Below, piece by piece: positions 11,475 through 22,550 of a stretch of 64,000 bases of DNA (its first letter is position 1; every line of letters begins with the position of its first letter). Both the position numbers and the translations under genes were made by a program. The stretch lies in NCBI GenBank assembly GCA_963921795.1, contig OY997643.1:12907043-12971042 (forward strand), in the 5' to 3' direction. This DNA comes from Nannobrachium achirus. Lineage: Eukaryota > Chordata > Actinopteri > Myctophiformes > Myctophidae. Under the pieces are notes generated by a model. That model made no database searches and was not told the origin of the DNA. It saw only the letters and a list, made by a program, of their open reading frames with translations.

Positions 11475-11780
11475 CCACACACACGGCCACGTATAGGAGC
11501 GTTGTGACCACCGCTCAAAAAAGGAACTAAATGGAAAAAACATGTTTATTTCTCTGTTGTGTTGTGTGTCATATGATTTTGTTAAATAATAAAATGTTGT
11601 CAAATAGTTTCACTCCCACTTTATGTTGCATCACTTTGTTCTCTATGGGGACGCAACACAAGTTAAGTCAAAGTTCCTTAAAATGTACTTTGTTTACAGT
11701 ACTTGGGTACAGGTATTTGGTTATACTTAACGTATTACTTTCCACCATTGATTCCAGTGCAGCGGCTATATGCAATACAG

Positions 11781-11957
11781 CAGGAGTCTTCAACAGGGGG
11801 TCCGGGACCCCTAGGGGGTCCTCAGAGTTAGAACAAGGGGGCCGTAAAAAAAATGAACAAAATCTACAACACACATTTCATACAATGTAGTGGGGGTCCC
11901 TGCTTCATCTCCCTCTCAGCTAAGGGGTCCTTGGCCTGAAAACGTTGAAGACCCCTG
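11781..11957. mobile_element. hAT-like element, CAGGGGTCTTCAAC family, short copy
   Basis: Left end CAGGAGTCTTCAACAG, right end CGTTGAAGACCCCTG. The flanks CAATACAG and GCATACAG are similar but not identical. At 177 bases it lacks the hairpin-bearing middle found in longer family members. Confidence 0.75.
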
Positions 11958-12086
11958 GCATACAGTATATCTGGGAGTAGTGGTGGAGTAGGGGTGGATT
12001 CATCTGGAGATCTTCAGTTATTGGAGTAAGAGAGGAAACGACCGTTTTGTCTACCCAGGACGGAGATGCGAGAGACTAGGAAAGTA

Positions 12087-12106
12087 GGGGGGGGGGGGGG
12101 GGGGGG
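12087..12106. repeat. poly-G run
   Basis: 20 consecutive G. Confidence 0.95.
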
Positions 12107-12109
12107 TGC

Positions 12110-12328
12110 ACGTCATTGGCTGTCTGCTCGGATGTTGGAACGCCGCAGCGCGGGCTCCCATAACGCACACCGAGGGCGACCGGCGAAACGGGAGCCCGGA
12201 GGATTAGGGCCCGACATTAAACCCTGCCTCTAATTACGCTGTTCAGAGATTGTTTATTATAAATATTTGATGATATGTCATCTGCTTTGCTGCCGAGGCG
12301 TTAGGGAGGATGGGGGCATGGGGGCCTG

Positions 12329-12329
<1 letters not shown>
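12110..12329. other. unique sequence, no gene
   Basis: GC-rich then AT-rich sequence (TTTATTATAAATATTTGATG near 12252). Not repeated in the window and not coding. Confidence 0.35.

Positions 12330-12391
<62 letters not shown>
12330..12391. repeat. (GT)n microsatellite
   Basis: About 31 GT units. Confidence 0.95.
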
Positions 12392-12393
<2 letters not shown>

Positions 12394-12829
12394 GCCTATA
12401 CTGTATTCTGATATGCTTTGCACAAACTACAGTATAACCTCTCACACACACTTTCTGTTTTGCGTTCAATTAAGACTTGCTTGATGATTTTTGCTTGATT
12501 AAATCGGCTATTTAATTGCAGGCAAACAGAGCTGGTTTGTTGACTTGCAGAAACCGCTGAGAGTGTAATCGCTGCCGTCGGGTGGAAACCATGTATGTCC
12601 ACAACGGTAACTTTTTAAATTTGTTATTTTAAAAACATTTTAAGAAAATAAAATATATGCGCTTGTGTGACGCTCTTGCATGATCAAGTATGACATTAAT
12701 TTAAAAATCAATCTAACAAACAATCTAATATGGAGATACTAGGTCTCTATCCGACAGCAGAAAAAAATATCTTTTATTTCCCACTCCCACTCTGTGTTTC
12801 TGTTCACTACAAGGTTTGGCAGGCCTGGC

Positions 12830-13033
12830 TTAAGGGGAACACACACCGAACGCGGAGGCGGCGCGGAAAGCGGCGCGGAAGCGGCGCGGAAGCGGCGCGC
12901 CAAAACATACAGCCCCATTATTTTCAATGAACTAACCCACACCGGCGGCGTCAGACGCGCGCAGCCGCGGCACTTAACGTGCGTCGATACCGCAACACGA
13001 AGCTGCGCTGCGCATGTGTGTGCTCCCCTTTAA
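12830..13033. mobile_element. short GC-rich element with TTAA ends
   Basis: Left end TTAAGGGGAACACACAC, right end GTGTGTGCTCCCCTTTAA, so TTAA lies at both edges. The interior contains four tandem GCGGCGCGGAA-type units (12856-12898) and many CG dinucleotides. No frame of interest. Confidence 0.65.
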
Positions 13034-13169
13034 TGCGCCGGACTGCAGCACAGGGTAGAGGAGGTGCGCAAAAACGCCTGGCCAAAATTGGACTATACTG
13101 CAAGTAGCGGTACTGAAATAAATGACCACATCGGAGCATTGGCCCAGCACCTCGCTGATGAAGCCACAT

Positions 13170-13440
13170 TTTTCTGCTGCGACGCGTTGTGAGCTTGGAG
13201 GTCTGCTATTTTTGATATTTCCACCAACAGGCCCTTTTAGAAATTTCAGCCCCTGCCTCCATAACATTCTCTGCGCGTCCCTGATTCATAGTGGCGTACG
13301 AAATTCGCGCCGTGCTTTGAGCTTGTAGATCTGCTACTTTTCATACTTTTGTGTGACGATGTGGTGTGATCAAGTAGAGCGCTAATTTACAAAAATACAC
13401 AAAAAGATAAAATATTGAGATAAGAGGTTTCAGCCCTTTC
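13170..13440. repeat. two right halves of the core hairpin in decayed elements
   Basis: GTTGTGAGCTTGGAGGTCTG at 13184-13203 matches the arm of the perfect hairpin at 45548-45606, and the following GATATTTCCACCAACAGGCC also matches the sequence after 45606. A second half, TTTGAGCTTGTAGATCTGCT, lies at 13317-13336. Confidence 0.65.
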
Positions 13441-13485
13441 TCACACACACAAAACTGTGCATTTAAATATAGCGCCTTTATCCAA

Positions 13486-13783
13486 GGCGCTTTTCGTAGA
13501 TAGATTGTGCATTACATTCACCCATTCACACACACATTCATTACATTCACCCATTCACACACACATTCATTAAATTCACCCATTCACACACACATTCATA
13601 CACCGATGGAGGAGGAAACCAATGCAAGGCACCAACCTGCTCACCGGGAGCAACTAGTCTTGCTCAAGGACTCTTCCACACCAACTCTGGGGGAGCCCGG
13701 AATCAAACTGGGAACACTTCAGGAAACCTCCGCATTCTAATGACGGTTTCTCTACCCCTGAGCCACTGCCGCCCCACACACAC
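13486..13783. repeat. teleost dispersed repeat with internal ATTCACCCATTCACAC array
   Basis: Starts GCGCCTTTATCCAAGGCGCT, has three tandem units of about 38 bases containing ATTCACCCATTCACACACAC, and ends near CTGAGCCACTGCCGCCCC. This arrangement is one I know from many fish genomes as a dispersed SINE-like repeat. The class name is not certain. Confidence 0.6.
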
Positions 13784-14000
13784 ACACACACACATCCACC
13801 CCCAGCCCTCTCTCTCTTCAGTTTCAACTCTTCAGTGGAACTTATCAGTAGTAGAAGTCCTTGGCATCGGGGCTGCTGGCTGTGTGAAGGTCAGTAGATG
13901 CAGGTGCAGGACGCATGCAGCCAGACAGGAGGGATTGTCCCAGCTCAGTACCACTGTTTAGCTGCTCCACCAGGATCACTAACTGACAGCTGTTTCCCTG

Positions 14001-14003
<3 letters not shown>

Positions 14004-14058
<55 letters not shown>

Positions 14059-14082
14059 GAGAGAGAGAGAGAGAGAGAGAGA
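14004..14082. repeat. (GA)n microsatellite
   Basis: GA dinucleotides broken once by CT. Confidence 0.95.
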
Positions 14083-14185
14083 CCTCCTCTGAAATGTCCC
14101 CGTCTTTGCTGAGAGCGCCGGAGAAATTACTCACAACCAACAACAGCATGGTAACGGAGGGAGCTGGGATACAATCACAGGTAGG

Positions 14186-14440
14186 CAGTGGTGGAAAAAA
14201 GTACTAGTATCAATACTGCAATCAATATATCAAGATCTGTTATAAATATACGATAACCTATGTTGTAATATAAATCGAGTAAAAGTTGAGAAAAAGTACA
14301 AATAAATTGGTATGAAAATGTACCAACAGTAAAAGTACTCATTGTGCAGAGACCCATTTCACAAGTTCAAAATGGATATATTTTGAAAACAGCCAATCTA
14401 CATGCTCAATGTGAGCTTGTAGATCTGTATTTTCAAATGG
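14186..14440. mobile_element. fragment of CAGTGGTGGAAAAA-type repeat
   Basis: Begins CAGTGGTGGAAAAAAGTACT and continues with AGTAAAAGTACTCATTGTGC, shared with 52410-52440. The copy at 24655-25139 ends with the inverse TACTTTTTCCACCACTG, so the family has inverted ends. The right end is not found here. Confidence 0.6.
14382..14437. repeat. core hairpin, short form
   Basis: TTTGAAAACAGCCAATCTAC, ATGCTCA, then TGTGAGCTTGTAGATCTGTA and TTTTCAAA. The host family's outer stem is TTTGAAAA. Confidence 0.8.
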
Positions 14441-15173
14441 CCGAAATATAATACTGTATAGGGCTGAAGTGGTTAGTGTGTTTTGTAACAGAGCGCACGA
14501 GTACTGCGTTCGGCTGCGTATGTATGTCGGTGTCCTTCTTTGTTTAAGCCCGTAGCCCAATCAGGGACCAGCATTTCTGGCAACGCCATCATTAACAGCC
14601 AATGAGGGACCAGCATTCCTGGTGATGCCAGTGGTGATGCCAGTGGTGAGCGCACCTCATGGTGAGCTCTGCTGGCGCACAAGTAGGCCATACATGGCCT
14701 ACTTGTGCACAAGACGCAAGTTGGCACCTCGACAGAGTGCAGGTACTTCTACCTGAGTATCATTGAAGTCACGTAACAGCTCTTCTACTTGGATATTCTG
14801 ACCACCACAGAGTGGAATACGTTCAATCTGGGAAAGAAATATGACGTTTTTAACATCCCACTGTGCGTTTTCATTTCATGCGGTCAGTATAGTGACTTCT
14901 TCTTTTATTCGTCGAGAAATAGGCATCACATTTCTCATGAACCATTTTCATGCATTTGCGGCTTCCATGTGGGTAAAATGTCAAAAGGAAAAATCGGCAA
15001 TCAAAGCTGGGATTCTGCATTCCCCTCCCGACCCCCTCGTCCATTAAGTTCAGCCACAGACAGACAGAGAAGGAGCAGGTGACTCCAAAACCATGACGTC
15101 CTCATAAATAAACTATGATCCCGAGCCGCCTCAGGGTCAATAGTTATCCGCTCCGCAGCTGCCATTCTTCATC
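14441..15173. other. no recognised gene
   Basis: Mostly unique sequence. A duplicated ATGCCAGTGGTGA string lies near 14625-14647 and a palindromic GTAGGCCATACATGGCCTAC at 14683-14702. No coding signal seen. Confidence 0.4.
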
Positions 15174-15215
15174 TAAGCCATTTAGGCCAATAATTATTGA
15201 ATGCTTTAACTATTG

Positions 15216-15287
15216 AAAAATAGCCGATATACAAGCTCACAGCGCGGCACCGAGTGCCGCGCTGCGAGCTTGTAGATCTTCTATTTT
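15216..15287. repeat. core hairpin, left hairpin of family A
   Basis: GATATACAAG on the outer arm, CTTGTAGATC on the inner arm; tip GGCACCGAGTGCC. Confidence 0.9.
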
Positions 15288-15504
15288 AGAAAAATCTTGA
15301 TTTTGAATATATCTTTTTAAAAGCGAACATTTGTAACTCAAATATTTGCTTCTGGGTGGTCCCTGGAACAACATGTTTTGAGATGGGGGTCCGCGGCCAA
15401 ATACATGTAATTTTGGGAGTCCATGACATGAAAAAGTTTGAGAACCACTGATTTAGAAGAAGGATTTATATAATTGGGTCAAAAATATTCAAATACTTTT
15501 TTTT

Positions 15505-15575
15505 AAATACCAGATATACAAGCTCTAAGCGTGGCACTCGGTGCCACGCTGTGAGCTTGTATATCTGCTATTTTT
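15505..15575. repeat. core hairpin, right hairpin of family A
   Basis: Both arms read GATATACAAG or its inverse; the tip GGCACTCGGTGCC is the reverse complement of the left hairpin's tip. Confidence 0.9.
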
Positions 15576-16069
15576 CAATAGTTAAACCATAAAACAATGG
15601 TTAAAGTGGTTCGAATATACCGGTAAAGTGACCCAGATTCGCGTTCCGGCCTAAATGGCCTAATATAGCAGTAGCCCTCATCATATTCAGTCAACACAGT
15701 CCATATATATAAATATTCCTCTGTAATACAAACTTCCCTTCAAAATGTCCTGCTGGCCGCGGCTCGGCCACGCTCGGCAGCCCTGAGGGGTGTCATCCGA
15801 TTCGGTGTGAAATACTAATCTCCGTATCGATCCGTGATGGGGCCATCGACAAAGAGAGAGAGATAGGAGAGAGATCATATAAATATACATACCTTATTAA
15901 AAGCTATACCCCCCCCTCCCCCCAGGACACAGTGGGGGCATCGACTAATATCGGCACAGGTATAAGTGTAGTCTCGTGGGGGAGAAGTGTGGGGCAGATG
16001 GGAGTCTGTTTACACTGACCTCGGTGACAGCTGTGTGACTTGATGACACAGGTCGATGAACATGTGCAG

Positions 16070-16245
16070 GCCGTGCACGCACGCACGCGTGCGTAGGAAC
16101 ACGCGCACATGCAGACACACGCACGGACAGATGCACACACGCTTGTGCAGGCACACACACGGACAGATGCATGCACGCACATGCGCGCAGGCACATGCAC
16201 GGACAGATGCGCGCACGCACCCATGCACAGACGCACGCACGCAGA
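16070..16245. repeat. diverged CACG/GCAC repeat tract
   Basis: A degenerate array of units like ACGGACAGATGCACACACG, three to four copies near 16120-16215, in an alternating purine-pyrimidine context. Confidence 0.75.
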
Positions 16246-16297
16246 CTATACTGCTATACGACAACGAGGATTGTTTTGAATGCCATTTTTACAACAT

Positions 16298-16813
16298 AAA
16301 GGGATATTTCACTTTCAAACTAATTCGATGTCATTTTATCTTCTAATCAGGCTTTTGGGATCACCCGAGACAGTTTTTAAGTTGTTTGATTCAGTATTTG
16401 GATATTTGATATTCATTATCAGACATGCCCCCTTCCTATACAAACCTACTGGTGTCCTAATACGTGAGGGGTAGTGTTTTTACAATTACATTTTTTATTT
16501 ACTTTTAATCATTCTATTGGAAATGAAAAAAAAAAAAAAGGGAATGAAAAAACACAGCCCCCTCACGTATTAGAGGGAAGCATGAGTCAGCAGAACCAAG
16601 GATGGGTGTTTTCGATCAATCTATCATGGTTAACATGAAGTCTGAAGTTACAATGGGTTTGTAATGGAAGGGGACGTGTCTAATAAAATGAATATTAAAT
16701 ATCTAAATACTGAATGAAGCGAATTAAAATCTGTCCAGGGTGCTCAAAAAAGCCTGAGTAGACGATAAAATGACCAAAAGGGGGTTTTCTTTTTTCAAGT
16801 GAAATATCCCTTT
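16298..16813. mobile_element. family D long imperfect palindrome
   Basis: Ends AAAGGGATATTTCACTTTCA and AAGTGAAATATCCCTTTA. The arms stay roughly complementary inward (TCAGGCTTTTGGGAT against TCAAAAAAGCCTGAG; ACGTGAGGGG against CCCCTCACGT). About 515 bases, non-coding. A half copy is at 53846-53990. Confidence 0.75.
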
Positions 16814-17057
16814 AACCCTAAAGCCAAGCCAGCAGAGGCTATAGAATAGGCTATAAACAGAGGCTATACTTTGGTGCATGACACCGGCACACAACACCTC
16901 TAAATGTCTTATTCTAACCCTAACCCCCCTCCCTGAATCTTTTCCTTTAATCGGAGGCCTTGTTTCTGATCATAAAACAATTGTTTTTCTCTAAATGCCT
17001 ATTTCTCAAATTCGACTATACTTGTGGGGAACATTAGGCCTCCACAAGTGTGATAAA

Positions 17058-17174
<117 letters not shown>

Positions 17175-17332
17175 TCCACACACATGCACCCACACACGTT
17201 GCACACACATCAATACCAAATACCCGTGGATGTGTTTATGATGCAGAGAGATGACCTTGCTGCTCATTATGGTGAGAAAATTCGTCTGGAATCAGAAGGA
17301 AAAGATAAGCAGAAATGCATGGAAATGCATGG

Positions 17333-17390
17333 ACAAGCTCACAGCACGGCACTCGGTGCCACGCTGTGAGCTTGTATATCTGCTATTTTT
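17333..17390. repeat. core hairpin with truncated left arm
   Basis: The left arm starts only at ACAAGCTCACAGCACGGC; the right arm is complete (GAGCTTGTATATCTGCTATT). It is followed by the family A right-end sequence AAGTGGTTCAGGTCTAAAAT, so this is the right remnant of a family A element. Confidence 0.75.
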
Positions 17391-17439
17391 TAATAAGTGT
17401 TTTTTTTTTAAGTGGTTCAGGTCTAAAATGACACAGATT

Positions 17440-17930
17440 TGCGTTCAAGCCTAAAAGAGCTAAACTGTATTAGCTTGAATAATTTAAGGTTAACGAGGAA
17501 ACAAACGCAGCCAACGGCCAACTGCTTTTCATATAGCGGTGTTGGCCTCTTGCTCTGCCACCGCGGCCTTCATTAAAACAACATCAGGCACCTCGCTTTA
17601 ATGACTGCGAAATCATTCAAGTTGAAGTTCAATCCCATATTGCGTCACACACGCGAATGTAGGGACGCGTGTTTCTGTTTCAGAGAGATACGCGCCTTCT
17701 TTTTTTGATCGCAGAGCTCATATTCGACGATCTATTGATGCCCTGCATGAACCGAACACTTATCAACATTAATGTGGCGTGCATACATTAATGTGCCATC
17801 CTTTGATTAAACATTAGGGCTCTACTAATGTATTAATGCCTTACGGGGGAATATGTAGGAGCCATTTTCCTGTGCACTCTAGAGAAAAGCAGAATGGTAG
17901 TAATGTAATCTGTATCTTTTATAGCGGTGT
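17440..17930. other. unique sequence, no gene
   Basis: AT-rich strings such as ATTAATGTGCCATCCTTTGATTA near 17789, not repeated elsewhere. A hAT-like fragment (GTGTTTCTCATATGGGGC) follows at 17927. Confidence 0.35.
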
Positions 17931-18053
17931 TTCTCATATGGGGCTACATGTGGCCCTAGGGGAACATTTAAAGATTCATCTACCGTCATATTTAATGATT
18001 AAACAGTGTTAGGTTCAGTGACAAGATGACAAAGTTTTTTTTTTAGGGGACGC

Positions 18054-19155
18054 GATACTGACATGATACTGACCATGATACTGACATGATACTGACCATG
18101 ATACTGACATGATATTGACCATGATACTGACATGATACTGACATGATACTGACCATGATACTGACATGATACTGACCATGATACTGACATGATACTGACA
18201 TGATACTGACATGATACTGACATGATACTGACCATGATACTGACCATGATACTGACATGATACTGACATGATATTGACCATGATACTGACATGATACTGA
18301 CCATGATACTGACCATGATACTGACATGATACTGACATGATATTGACCATGATATTGACATGATACTGAACATGATATGATACTGACCATGATACTGACA
18401 TGATACTGACATGATACTGACCATGATACTGACCATGATACTGTCATGATACTGACATGATATTGACATGATACTGTCATGATACTGTCATGATACTGAC
18501 ATGATACTGACATGATACTGACATGATACTGACATGATACTGACATGATACTGACCATGATACTGACCATGATACTGACATGATACTGACATGATATTGA
18601 CCATGATACTGACATGATACTGACCATGATACTGACCATGATACTGACATGATACTGACATGATATTGACCATGATATTGACATGATACTGAACATGATA
18701 TGATACTGACCATGATACTGACATGATACTGACATGATACTGACCATGATACTGACCATGATACTGTCATGATACTGACCATGATACTGACATGATACTG
18801 TCATGATACTGACCATGATACTGTCATGATACTGACCATGATACTGACCATGATACTGTCATGATACTGTCATGATACTGACCATGATACTGACCATGAT
18901 ACTGACATGATACTGACATGATTCTGACATGATACTGACATGATACTGACCATGATACTGACCATGATACTGACATGATACTGACATGATACTGACATGA
19001 TACTGACATGATACTGACCATGATACTGACATGATACTGACATGATACTGACATGATACTGACATGATACTGACATGATATTGACATGATACTGACCATG
19101 ATACTGACATGACACTGACATGATATTGACCCTGATACTGACCATGATACTGACC
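18054..19155. repeat. ATGATACTGAC minisatellite with higher-order copy
   Basis: About 1.1 kb of 11-base units ATGATACTGAC mixed with 12-base units ATGATACTGACC and variants ending TGTC or with ATATTGAC. A block holding the rare GAACATGATATGATACTG junction occurs at 18368 and again at 18691, so roughly 323 bases were duplicated within the array. Long open frames on the minus strand (repeating Ser-Val-Ser-Cys-Gln-Tyr-His) are a by-product of the repeat. Confidence 0.95.
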
Positions 19156-19257
19156 ACAGTGGTCCTCCAGTACCTTCATGACATGGGTCTGTAGCAGAGC
19201 GAACCTCATCATTGTGCCAAGGCACCTTCGGGCCCTCAACACCTGCCTCTTAGTACT

Positions 19258-19892
19258 TTTGTATGTTAGCCATCACTTCTAAGTACTCCTGCATTTAACT
19301 ACAGTCAGCCCCCCGAACAACTGTGCTTACGGCTTGGAGCATTAGACCACTATTACTATCACACATTGATGCTATCACACTTTCTTTGAAGTATTCTTTT
19401 CTATGTGAGCCTCATAATTTAACTATGGGCAGCCTGGGATCTCAAACAAGGAATGTCAGTGTTCAGAAACTGAGAACTAGACCACTGCACTGTTTTGGAA
19501 GTGTTCTTTTCTATGTTAGCCTCAACATGGGCAGCCTGGGACTTGAACATGGAAGCAATGAGTTCTGACACAGAGGACTAGACAGCTGCCAGAGGATTCT
19601 GAAACTACATGGCTATGTGTGCGGTTAGGGTTAGATGTTAGAGATAGGGTTGGTATTGGGCAAAGTCAGAAGAACGCAACGTTGGAGTAATGCGTGTCGG
19701 AACAACGCTACGCACCCGACGACTGCACAGAACCTCTACATCCGGAGGTGCCCCTTCGCGTATGCATTATTTTCTGTCAGCCTCAAAATGTTACTATATT
19801 GGGTCTTGATGTCACCTAGTAGTTCTGAAGTATTCATTTGTATGTTAATGTTAGCCTAAAACATTTAACTATGGAAGGTCTGGGATTCCACT
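19258..19892. repeat. diverged tandem copies of a TATGTTAGCCTCA unit
   Basis: A segment like TTTCTATGTTAGCCTCA followed by TTTAACTATGGGCAGCCTGG recurs about five times (near 19262, 19395, 19508, 19770, 19839) with 60-260 base spacing. Old tandem repeat, non-coding. Confidence 0.6.
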
Positions 19893-19954
19893 TTGTGTTA
19901 CACTGTAATATGAAGAAGTAGGGAATTAGTTTTTGAAAGTAAAAAGGTTTCTGC

Positions 19955-20200
19955 CCGACAGCAACAATATAACGTAAGTATATCGTCACTGTCGGGCAGA
20001 AACCTCGTATCTACAAGTTTCAAATGTGCACGTTGTTTTCGTAGAGTACATCCTTGCTTCATCATACAAGACTTCATCATAGACAAAACTAGTGAAAACA
20101 GCACTATTTTCACTAGTTTAAATAATACTTAAAATGACGAATACAAAACGAACGGTTTTGGACAACATACAAGGTTTCCAGCCGACAACAGCGATAAGCT
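19955..20200. mobile_element. family F palindromic element
   Basis: Contains TATATCGTCACTGTCGGGCA at 19978 and ends CAGCCGACAACAGCGATA at 20200. The interior CGAACGGTTTTGGACA matches the copies at 5680, 35960 and 49150. At 20087-20118 AGTGAAAACAG runs almost directly into CTATTTTCACT, a collapsed hairpin. Confidence 0.7.
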
Positions 20201-20239
20201 GGTACTGCGTATAGTGTGGTCTTTGTGGTTAATGAAGAT

Positions 20240-20275
20240 GCGCGCGCGCACGCACACACACACACACGCACACGC

Positions 20276-20336
<61 letters not shown>

Positions 20337-20505
20337 CACACAACTCCATCCCTTAATGAGTGTTTCCTACAAGACTAGCTCTCTCTCTCTCTTTCTGTTA
20401 TCCAGGCAGAGGTAATTGGACAAAGGGACACAGTGTCCTTCTCACACACACGCACGCGCGCACACACACACACACACACACGCGCGCACTCGCGCACACA
20501 CACGC
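20240..20505. repeat. CG/CA microsatellites
   Basis: CGCG then (CA)n at 20240-20333, and a second CACG/CA tract at 20443-20505. Confidence 0.9.
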
Positions 20506-20509
20506 GCCA

Positions 20510-20880
20510 CCCCTGCGCCTAATCACGTCTCCATTTGCATGCGGAGCCCTGGGAATCAGCCCCAATAACGGCACGCTGCTTTGAAAGATGAGTTTTTAAT
20601 CTCGGGGAGGAGATGAGATGGTGACCCGCTCCTATTTGTTTTCATACTGTAGCTCCTCTTTTTTCCCCCCGCGTCGTACGGGGGAAGGGAGCGTTGGGTA
20701 AATTCGCCGAGGCGGGATAGCGGCTGGCCCCCCTCTAAAGGGCTGTCATTGTATATTCATTAATATCCCCCATATTTGACATGGCCAACCAAATAGTTCC
20801 TGGCAATGAGAAGAGAAGAAACACAGGATTTAAAAAAAAAAAGAAAAAGTATCGCTTGAATTGGTGGGCCAGACTTCCTA
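20510..20880. other. unique sequence, no gene
   Basis: Contains ATTTGCAT (octamer-like) near 20532 and AT-rich TATTCATTAATATCCCCC near 20752. Not repeated in the window; possible conserved noncoding DNA. Confidence 0.35.
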
Positions 20881-21398
20881 ACAGGCAATCAGATCGGCTG
20901 ACAGCGAGTGTCCCCGAGAGTGTGTGTACGTACGTATGAGTACGTGTGTACGTGTGTGTATGGAGGGAACAGAGGCTATAGGCCTTTGAAGGAGGTATGG
21001 GTACTTATTCTTCTCCCATTGCCCTCTGTTGACCCGTGTAATGGAGAATTTTACAAAGAGCCGCATTTGAAACATCCCATGAATGTAGGTAATAACATGC
21101 TCATCTAGCAGAGTTGATCTCCCACTGCTCCAGCTGACTCACTCTATCACACGATGCACACGCACACATGCACAAACACATGCAAACGCTCGTGCGCGCG
21201 CGCACACACACACACACAAAGAAAAGTGTTAAAATCCGACAGCAGGCGAAACAGCCTCGGATTAAAAAAAAGGGCCTGCACCTACGAACACGTTATTTTA
21301 AGTGCTAATAAACAGAAGTTACAAAGTGCTTCACAAAATTGGAATAAGTTACATAAAGAAATCTCACCGAGCGAGAAAAAACTGTGAGCGGTGCCTTA

Positions 21399-22112
21399 CA
21401 TCCATCCATCCATCCAAATCTTCCATCGCTTATCCGGAATCGGGTCGCGGGGGTAACAGTTCCAAATGAGACCTCCAGATTTCCTTATCCTGAGCAACTT
21501 CCTCCACTCCCTCTGGGAGTATACAGAGGTGTTCCCAGGCCAGTTTGGAGATATAATCCTTCCACCTGGTCTTTAGTCTGCCACGGGGTCTCCTCCCAGT
21601 GGGACGTGCATCGAGGACCTTCCTAGGAAGGCGCTCGGGGGGCATCCGTACTAGATGCCCGAACCACCTAAGCTGACTCCTTTCCAAGTGAAGGAGCAGC
21701 GGTTCTACTCCAAGTCTCTCTCGGGTGATTGAACTTCTCACCCTATCTCTAAGGGAGATACCAGCCACCCTTCTGAGAAAACTCATTTCGGCCGGAGACC
21801 TTATACTTTCGGTCATGACCCACACTTCATGACCACATAGGTGAGAGTGGGAACGAAGATTGCTCGGTAGACAGAGAGCTTTGCCTTACGGCTCAACACT
21901 TTTTTCTTCACCACAGTGCGATTTAGCGACTGCAAAAGCGCTCCTGCTGCTCCGATTCTCCGGCTGATCTCCTTCTCCGTCTTCCCCTTTCTCTCACTTG
22001 TGAACAAGACCCCGAGATACTTAAACTCATTCACCTGGGGTAAAGTCTCATTCCCTACTTGGACTGCACAATCCATCGGTTCCCTGCTGAGAACCATGGC
22101 CTCAGTACAGCG
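21399..22112 (-). pseudogene. Rex3/RTE-type LINE reverse transcriptase, 3' end, broken
   Basis: Read on the minus strand, 22097-21816 gives VNEFKYLGVLFTS, then EKEISRRIGAAGALLQSLNR and AKLSVYRAIFVPTLTY. A second frame from 21825 gives SFLRRVAGISLRDRVRSS, RLGVEPLLLHLERSQLRWFG, RWKDYISKLAWEHL and LLPPRPDSG. This is the C-terminal part of reverse transcriptases of the teleost RTE group. The two frames are one gene broken by a two-base shift near 21828. The 3' tail is GGATGGATGGATGGATG at 21399-21414, as known for Rex3. The copy is 5'-truncated near 22112, the usual result of incomplete reverse transcription. No endonuclease part is present, so it is dead. Confidence 0.85.
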
Positions 22113-22550
22113 GAGTTATTTTATGAGCTAACGTCCGGACATACGGATGGACGGACGGACATACAGTTCACACAAAGCCAGATGTAGCAGCGGTTAGCAC
22201 TGTAGTTAGCACCGCTCTTTTGAAGACCCTTTGAATATCTTCCCTAAAATTGGCAACGTCGAGGTTGGGTTGACGTGGACATCACAAACATTCATTGACA
22301 CAACAGAAACTGTTACCTAACAACGCCGATTTGTGTGTCCTTGTCATTGTGTGAAATGGGTCAGCTGTAGGCCATAACTTGGTGAGTGGCAATAGCTGGA
22401 TCAGTAGCATGTGTGGAGCATATCACGCTACCTGATCATTAACAAAGAACCATCAATTCAAAATGATGCTTGGGATAACATTCATCGTTCCACATCCATG
22501 GTTCATGCTCACGGACATATGAGGTATTGTCCACAACACCGATTGTAACA
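22113..22550. other. region upstream of hscb, no promoter recognised
   Basis: No TATA box or CpG island is visible. A start-less frame continues upstream of the chosen ATG to about 22527 without matching HSCB. If the hscb copy is expressed, its promoter must come from this stretch or from the adjacent retrotransposon. Confidence 0.4.

Larger units (their letters stand above)
15174..15664. mobile_element. family A element with two hairpins
   Basis: Ends TAAGCCATTTAGGCC and GGCCTAAATGGCCTAA. The order is end, ATTATTGAATGCTTTAAC, hairpin, GGTCCCTGGAAC segment, GTTTGAGAACCACTG, hairpin, TAGTTAAACCATAAAAC, end. In other members the edges are TTAA, so this copy's edges have mutated. Confidence 0.75.

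Noticed and set aside
18043-18816. 257-residue open frame on the minus strand made of Ser-Val-Ser-Cys-Gln-Tyr-His-like repeats
   Set aside because: It is the translation of the ATGATACTGAC minisatellite. The same repeat is open in several frames, and there is no unique sequence in it.
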